Of a DNA stretch of 64,000 nt, positions 60,374-64,000 are shown one piece after another. This DNA is from Bacteroidota bacterium. GTDB taxonomy: Bacteria > Bacteroidota > Bacteroidia > Bacteroidales > JAAUTT01. The position numbers and the translations under genes were made by a program. The stretch's first letter is position 1. Each line of letters opens with the position of its first letter. Location: the NCBI GenBank assembly GCA_023429135.1, contig JAEYWD010000119.1, positions 44,925 to 108,924 of the forward strand, read 5' to 3'. The notes under the pieces were generated by a model, which saw only the letters and a list, made by a program, of their open reading frames with translations, ran no database searches and had not been told where the DNA came from.

Positions 60374-63004
60374 ATGAAAACAACTACTGGAATACTAATA
60401 CTATTACTTTTTGTGATTGGGGCCAGAGCTCAGGATTCTATTCCTACACGTACATATACAACAGCATTTACAAGTGTGCCGCCATTAATAGATGGTTTGA
60501 TGAACGATTCGTGCTGGAATGCTGTTGAATGGGGCAATAAATTTACCCAGATTCAACCTTCGGAAAATAAGCCTCCTTCGCAGGAGACAACTTTTAAAAT
60601 TCTGTACGACGACAATAATCTTTATGTTTTTATCAGGGCCTACGATACAGAGCCTGATAAAATCAGCAGAATTGCTTCACGCAGGGATAACTTTGCCGGT
60701 GACCTAGTGGAGATCAATATTGACAGTTATTACGACAAGCAAACAGCTTTTTCTTTTTCTGCATCAGCTTCAGGTGTCAAAGGGGATGAGGCTGTTACCC
60801 AGAATGGACAAAACTGGGACGAAAGCTGGAATCCAATCTGGTATCTGGCAACATCAATTGATGATAAAGGCTGGTGTGCCGAAATGAAAATTCCATTCAG
60901 TCAACTTAGATTTGGGAAGAAGGATATGCACACCTGGGGTATACAGGTTATGCGCCACATTTACAGATTGGAGGAACGTTCAACATGGCAGTTTATTCCC
61001 AAAGGAGCTCCAGGCATGGTACATCTTTTCGGAGAGCTTCACGGGATTGAGAATATAAAACCTAAAAGGCCATTGGAACTTATGCCTTATGCGGTTGCCA
61101 AAGCCGAGCGTTTCGAAAAACAAGAAGGCAATCCTTTTAAAAAAGGAAAGTCGGGCAATATTTCAGGAGGGCTGGATGGTAAACTTGCGATTACTAATGA
61201 TATGACCCTCGATTTTACCATTAATCCCGATTTTGGCCAAGTAGAGGCTGATCCTTCAGAAGTGAATTTAACTGCTTTTGAAACATTCTTTTCCGAGCGA
61301 CGTCCGTTTTTTATTGAAGGCAAAAATATTTACCAGTTCCAGCCGAATAATTCTATAGTTATCAATAATATGTACTCCGATAATCTGTTTTATTCCAGGA
61401 GAATAGGCAGGTATCCTCATTTTACTCCATCCACTTCCGACGGAGAGTTTATTAAAATGCCCGAGTCAACTTCTATACTTGGGGCTGTAAAATTATCGGG
61501 CAAAACAAAAAGAGGTCTGTCAATTGGCATTCTGGAGAGTGTTACTGCCAATGAATATGCTGAAATTGATTTACAAGGTCAACGTCGAAAAGAAACCGTT
61601 GAGCCCCTTACAAATTTTTATGTGGCGCGTTTGCAGCAGGATTTCAATAAGGGTAAAACAGTTCTGGGTGGAATGTTTACTGCCGTAAACAGGGATATAA
61701 ACAGTGAAGACCTTTATTATCTCCATAGGGCTGCATATACCGGAGGGATAAACTTCCAGCATAACTGGAAGGAACGCACCTGGTATTTGGCAGGAAATGC
61801 TGAGTTCAGCAATGTACGCGGAAAAGGAGAAGCAATCCTTAATACCCAAACATCTTCGGCCCGGTATTTTCAGCGCCCAGGGGCAGATTATCTATCGGTA
61901 GATTCGACTCTTACGTCACTCTCCGGCTATGGTGGAACAATAAAGCTAGGTAAAAGCAGCAAAAAGCGCATTCAGTTCGAAACCAGTGCAACACTTCGGT
62001 CACCGGGTTTGGAGTTTAACGACATTGGTTATATGAGGTATTCGGATATTATCCATCACGGAACCTGGGTAGCCTATTACATACGGGATCCGTTCTCAAT
62101 CTTCAATAACTTTTATCTTAATACCAACTATTGGATGTATTGGAATTTTGGTGGAGAAATGTTATCGAAACATGTTAACATGAATTTCAATTCCCAGTTT
62201 AAGAACCGGTGGCGGATTAACGGGAGTCTTACCCGGACCAGTGAGAGCCTTTCAATTAATATGTTACGTGGTGGCCAGGCGTTTATAACACCCGGATCGG
62301 AAGACATTAACCTGAATTTTATGACGGATCAATCAAAAAAAGTATGGTTCTACATGGGAGGTTACTTAGGATTAGGAGACGTTAAGAGTTATAAATCGCA
62401 AGAGTTTTCATTGGGAACATTTTTACGTCCTCTAAATTCGTTTTCAATATCTTTGGAACCATCTTACAGTATTCAGAATAATAAGCTTCAATTTGTCAGC
62501 ACACAATCAGCAGGAAATGGCAAAAAATACATTTTTGCTGAACTGGACCAAAAAACTGTAAGTTTTACCATGAGGTTGAACTATACAATAAATCCCGACT
62601 TAACCATTGAATATTATGGACAGCCTTTTGTTTCGGATGGGAAGTACAAAAATTTCAAAAGAATTACTCAGCCTGATGCTAAAACATTTAAGGAAAGGTA
62701 TCATCAATTTACAGAAAATGAAATTAGCTACATCCTGGCTGATAATGAGTATTTGCTTCAGGAAACCGGGATAGAACAGTATGCTGTTTCCAATCCCGAT
62801 TTTAACTTTCGGCAGTTTCGGTCAAACCTCGTTATCCGGTGGGAATATCTTCCCGGCTCAACTCTTTACCTGGTTTGGTCGCAAGGCCGCACACATTCTG
62901 ATAACCATGGTATGTTTTCATATAAAACCGATATGCGTGAATTATTCGATACGCAACCTCATAATGTTTTTCTGATTAAGTTGTCGTATTGGTTTTCGAT
63001 GTAA
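60374..63004 (+). CDS. DUF5916 outer-membrane protein, second copy
   Basis: An 876-aa exported protein, paralogue of 56573-59215 with the same order: signal peptide (about 1-20), CBM9/DOMON-like domain (PLIDGLMNDSCWN, TFKILYDDNNLYVFIRAYD), then the barrel-like region (FTINPDFGQVEADPSEVNLT, FFSERRPFFIEGKNIYQF) and the end IKLSYWFSM. Function unknown; likely a surface glycan- or ligand-related protein. Confidence 0.82.
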   Translation: MKTTTGILILLLFVIGARAQDSIPTRTYTTAFTSVPPLIDGLMNDSCWNAVEWGNKFTQIQPSENKPPSQETTFKILYDDNNLYVFIRAYDTEPDKISRIASRRDNFAGDLVEINIDSYYDKQTAFSFSASASGVKGDEAVTQNGQNWDESWNPIWYLATSIDDKGWCAEMKIPFSQLRFGKKDMHTWGIQVMRHIYRLEERSTWQFIPKGAPGMVHLFGELHGIENIKPKRPLELMPYAVAKAERFEKQEGNPFKKGKSGNISGGLDGKLAITNDMTLDFTINPDFGQVEADPSEVNLTAFETFFSERRPFFIEGKNIYQFQPNNSIVINNMYSDNLFYSRRIGRYPHFTPSTSDGEFIKMPESTSILGAVKLSGKTKRGLSIGILESVTANEYAEIDLQGQRRKETVEPLTNFYVARLQQDFNKGKTVLGGMFTAVNRDINSEDLYYLHRAAYTGGINFQHNWKERTWYLAGNAEFSNVRGKGEAILNTQTSSARYFQRPGADYLSVDSTLTSLSGYGGTIKLGKSSKKRIQFETSATLRSPGLEFNDIGYMRYSDIIHHGTWVAYYIRDPFSIFNNFYLNTNYWMYWNFGGEMLSKHVNMNFNSQFKNRWRINGSLTRTSESLSINMLRGGQAFITPGSEDINLNFMTDQSKKVWFYMGGYLGLGDVKSYKSQEFSLGTFLRPLNSFSISLEPSYSIQNNKLQFVSTQSAGNGKKYIFAELDQKTVSFTMRLNYTINPDLTIEYYGQPFVSDGKYKNFKRITQPDAKTFKERYHQFTENEISYILADNEYLLQETGIEQYAVSNPDFNFRQFRSNLVIRWEYLPGSTLYLVWSQGRTHSDNHGMFSYKTDMRELFDTQPHNVFLIKLSYWFSM

Positions 63005-63066
63005 ACGTATCAGGAAATTCTGAAAACGCATGTTATAAACTTACACTAAAAATAAGACTTGTATAA

Positions 63067-63109
63067 AAAGATAATGTCAGAATTGTTGGGTAATCCTGAC
63101 ATTATCTTT
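63067..63109. terminator. Bidirectional terminator
   Basis: A 14-bp perfect stem (AAAGATAATGTCAG at 63067-63080, complement at 63096-63109) with a 15-nt loop between convergent genes. Confidence 0.85.
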
Positions 63110-63127
63110 AAAACTTATGGTACCATT

Positions 63128-63937
63128 TTATGCTTTTGCTCCCTGCAACTGCATCATTTTATCTTCGATATGATAAACCATATCCACAAATTTTTTGTCG
63201 CGTTTTATTTCGCGGGTGCGATGCGCTGGCAGATCGTCCTTGATATGTTCTATAATGATTCCGGGGTTGGCCGCCATGATATAAATATCGTCGCCAAGAT
63301 AAACCGCTTCTGAAATATCGTGGGTTACAAGAATAATGGTGGGATGAACTTTTTCCCAGATATCGATCAGAAAATCCTGCATCTTTAAACGGGTGTAAGT
63401 ATCCAAAGCTCCAAACGGCTCATCCATCAGGAGTATTTCCTGGTTAACAAGCAAGCTGCGTGCTATGGCGACACGTTGAAGTTGACCGCCGGAAAGTGTC
63501 GGATATTTGGCAAATTTCTTTTCGTGACCTTCCAACCCCACAACTTTAATCATTTCCATGGCTTTGTCACGGGTTTCTTTTTCGGGTATACCTTTATATT
63601 TAAGACCCAGGGAAACATTTTCCAAAACCGTCATCCATGGGAAAGAGCTGTATTGCTGAAAAACCATACCAATGCGCATGTTCTCGTTGCGGGGGACCGA
63701 TTTGATAAGAGTTTCGCCCGATGTAGGCTGTTGCAGGCCTGCAATGTATCGGAGAATAGTGGATTTTCCGCATCCCGAGGCACCCAGCAAAACTATAAAT
63801 TGACCCTGATCAGGTTTATCTTCTATTAAAAGGTTAAGATCTTTAATAATGAAGCTTTTTCCTCCGTCGTAAGATTGATTGATATTGCGAAGCTCGATGA
63901 TATCGGGCAGAGGTGTATTTACAAACTGAACACTCAT
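63128..63937 (-). CDS. ABC importer ATPase (nitrate/sulfonate/taurine type)
   Basis: A 269-aa ABC ATPase of the SsuB/TauB/NrtD family: Walker A LLGASGCGKSTILRYIAGL, signature TLSGGQLQRVAIARSLL, Walker B ILLMDEPFGALD, and D-loop/His motif IILVTHDISEAVYLGDDI. It energises a periplasmic-binding-protein importer; its permease gene lies just upstream (10 bp). The substrate (nitrate, sulfonate, bicarbonate or other) is unknown. Confidence 0.9.
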   Translation of the reverse strand: MSVQFVNTPLPDIIELRNINQSYDGGKSFIIKDLNLLIEDKPDQGQFIVLLGASGCGKSTILRYIAGLQQPTSGETLIKSVPRNENMRIGMVFQQYSSFPWMTVLENVSLGLKYKGIPEKETRDKAMEMIKVVGLEGHEKKFAKYPTLSGGQLQRVAIARSLLVNQEILLMDEPFGALDTYTRLKMQDFLIDIWEKVHPTIILVTHDISEAVYLGDDIYIMAANPGIIIEHIKDDLPAHRTREIKRDKKFVDMVYHIEDKMMQLQGAKA

Positions 63938-63946
63938 AGCATTGAA

Positions 63947-64000
63947 TTAAGCGTGTTTAAAAGGAAATAGCTTTTTGTCGAGCCACTGAAACAATTTATC
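63947..64000 (-). CDS. ABC transporter permease, C-terminal fragment
   Basis: The last 17 codons of a minus-strand gene that runs off the window end, ending FQWLDKKLFPFKHA then stop. It precedes the ATPase gene by 9 bp, as expected for the SsuC/TauC-type permease. Only the tail is visible. Confidence 0.6.
   Translation of the reverse strand, partial: DKLFQWLDKKLFPFKHA

Overview
The window looks like chromosome of a Bacteroidota bacterium, probably an anaerobic or facultative Bacteroidales/Marinilabiliales-type organism. Signs are AT-rich genes, repeated TAnnTTTG promoter -7 boxes, GH172 and GH78 glycan hydrolases, membrane-embedded AraC and DUF5916 barrel proteins, an IS1380-type transposase, and an NADH-linked [FeFe] hydrogenase operon. 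No complete rRNA or tRNA gene and no CRISPR array was seen.

Layout. 1-4.4 kb: a FemAB-type aminoacyltransferase (cut by the window edge) and an operon of two GreA/Rnk-like proteins plus a small winged-helix protein, divergent from a MarR regulator. 4.4-10.7 kb: a DUF488 protein, a minus-strand operon ric(cupin)-rrf2-nirK for nitrite/NO metabolism and iron-centre repair, divergent from metE and two small genes. 10.8-15 kb: a second GreA-like/winged-helix pair, a DUF6448-like protein, a membrane AraC regulator and a truncated cation-efflux gene. 15.1-24.8 kb: a signalling block with a chemoreceptor, two receiver proteins with a Cys-rich tail (one frameshifted), a kinase/regulator/hybrid-kinase operon and a PAS kinase; two 76-bp repeats (one mismatch) bracket most of it.

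25-33.3 kb is accessory DNA: gene-poor C/T-rich stretches with long imperfect palindromes, a DUF6943-like gene, an IS1380 transposase, and a compact module of unknown function (three minus-strand genes facing a small DNA-binding-type protein). It is followed by a 3' tRNA fragment with its terminator that looks like an integration scar, then a truncated metallophosphoesterase and a DUF4143 ATPase. 33.3-42.9 kb: an ABC-F ATPase with an overlapping upstream ORF, GH172, membrane proteins, GH78 rhamnosidase and an NmrA-like reductase.

42.9-51.7 kb is a ten-gene minus-strand operon for a multimeric [FeFe] hydrogenase (NuoE-like, HydA, HydB, ferredoxin-like) together with a divergent hydrogenase-like sensor protein, DRTGG, PHP and HATPase genes, interrupted by palindromic repeats. 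51.8-64 kb: a CarboxypepD_reg protein, a HipBA toxin-antitoxin pair with a clear operator, surE, two DUF5916 outer-membrane proteins flanking an EamA transporter, and the ATPase and permease tail of a nitrate/sulfonate-type ABC importer.

All family names come from reading motifs by eye; no database search was run. The best candidate for an undescribed system is the 28.7-30.4 kb module next to the tRNA scar.
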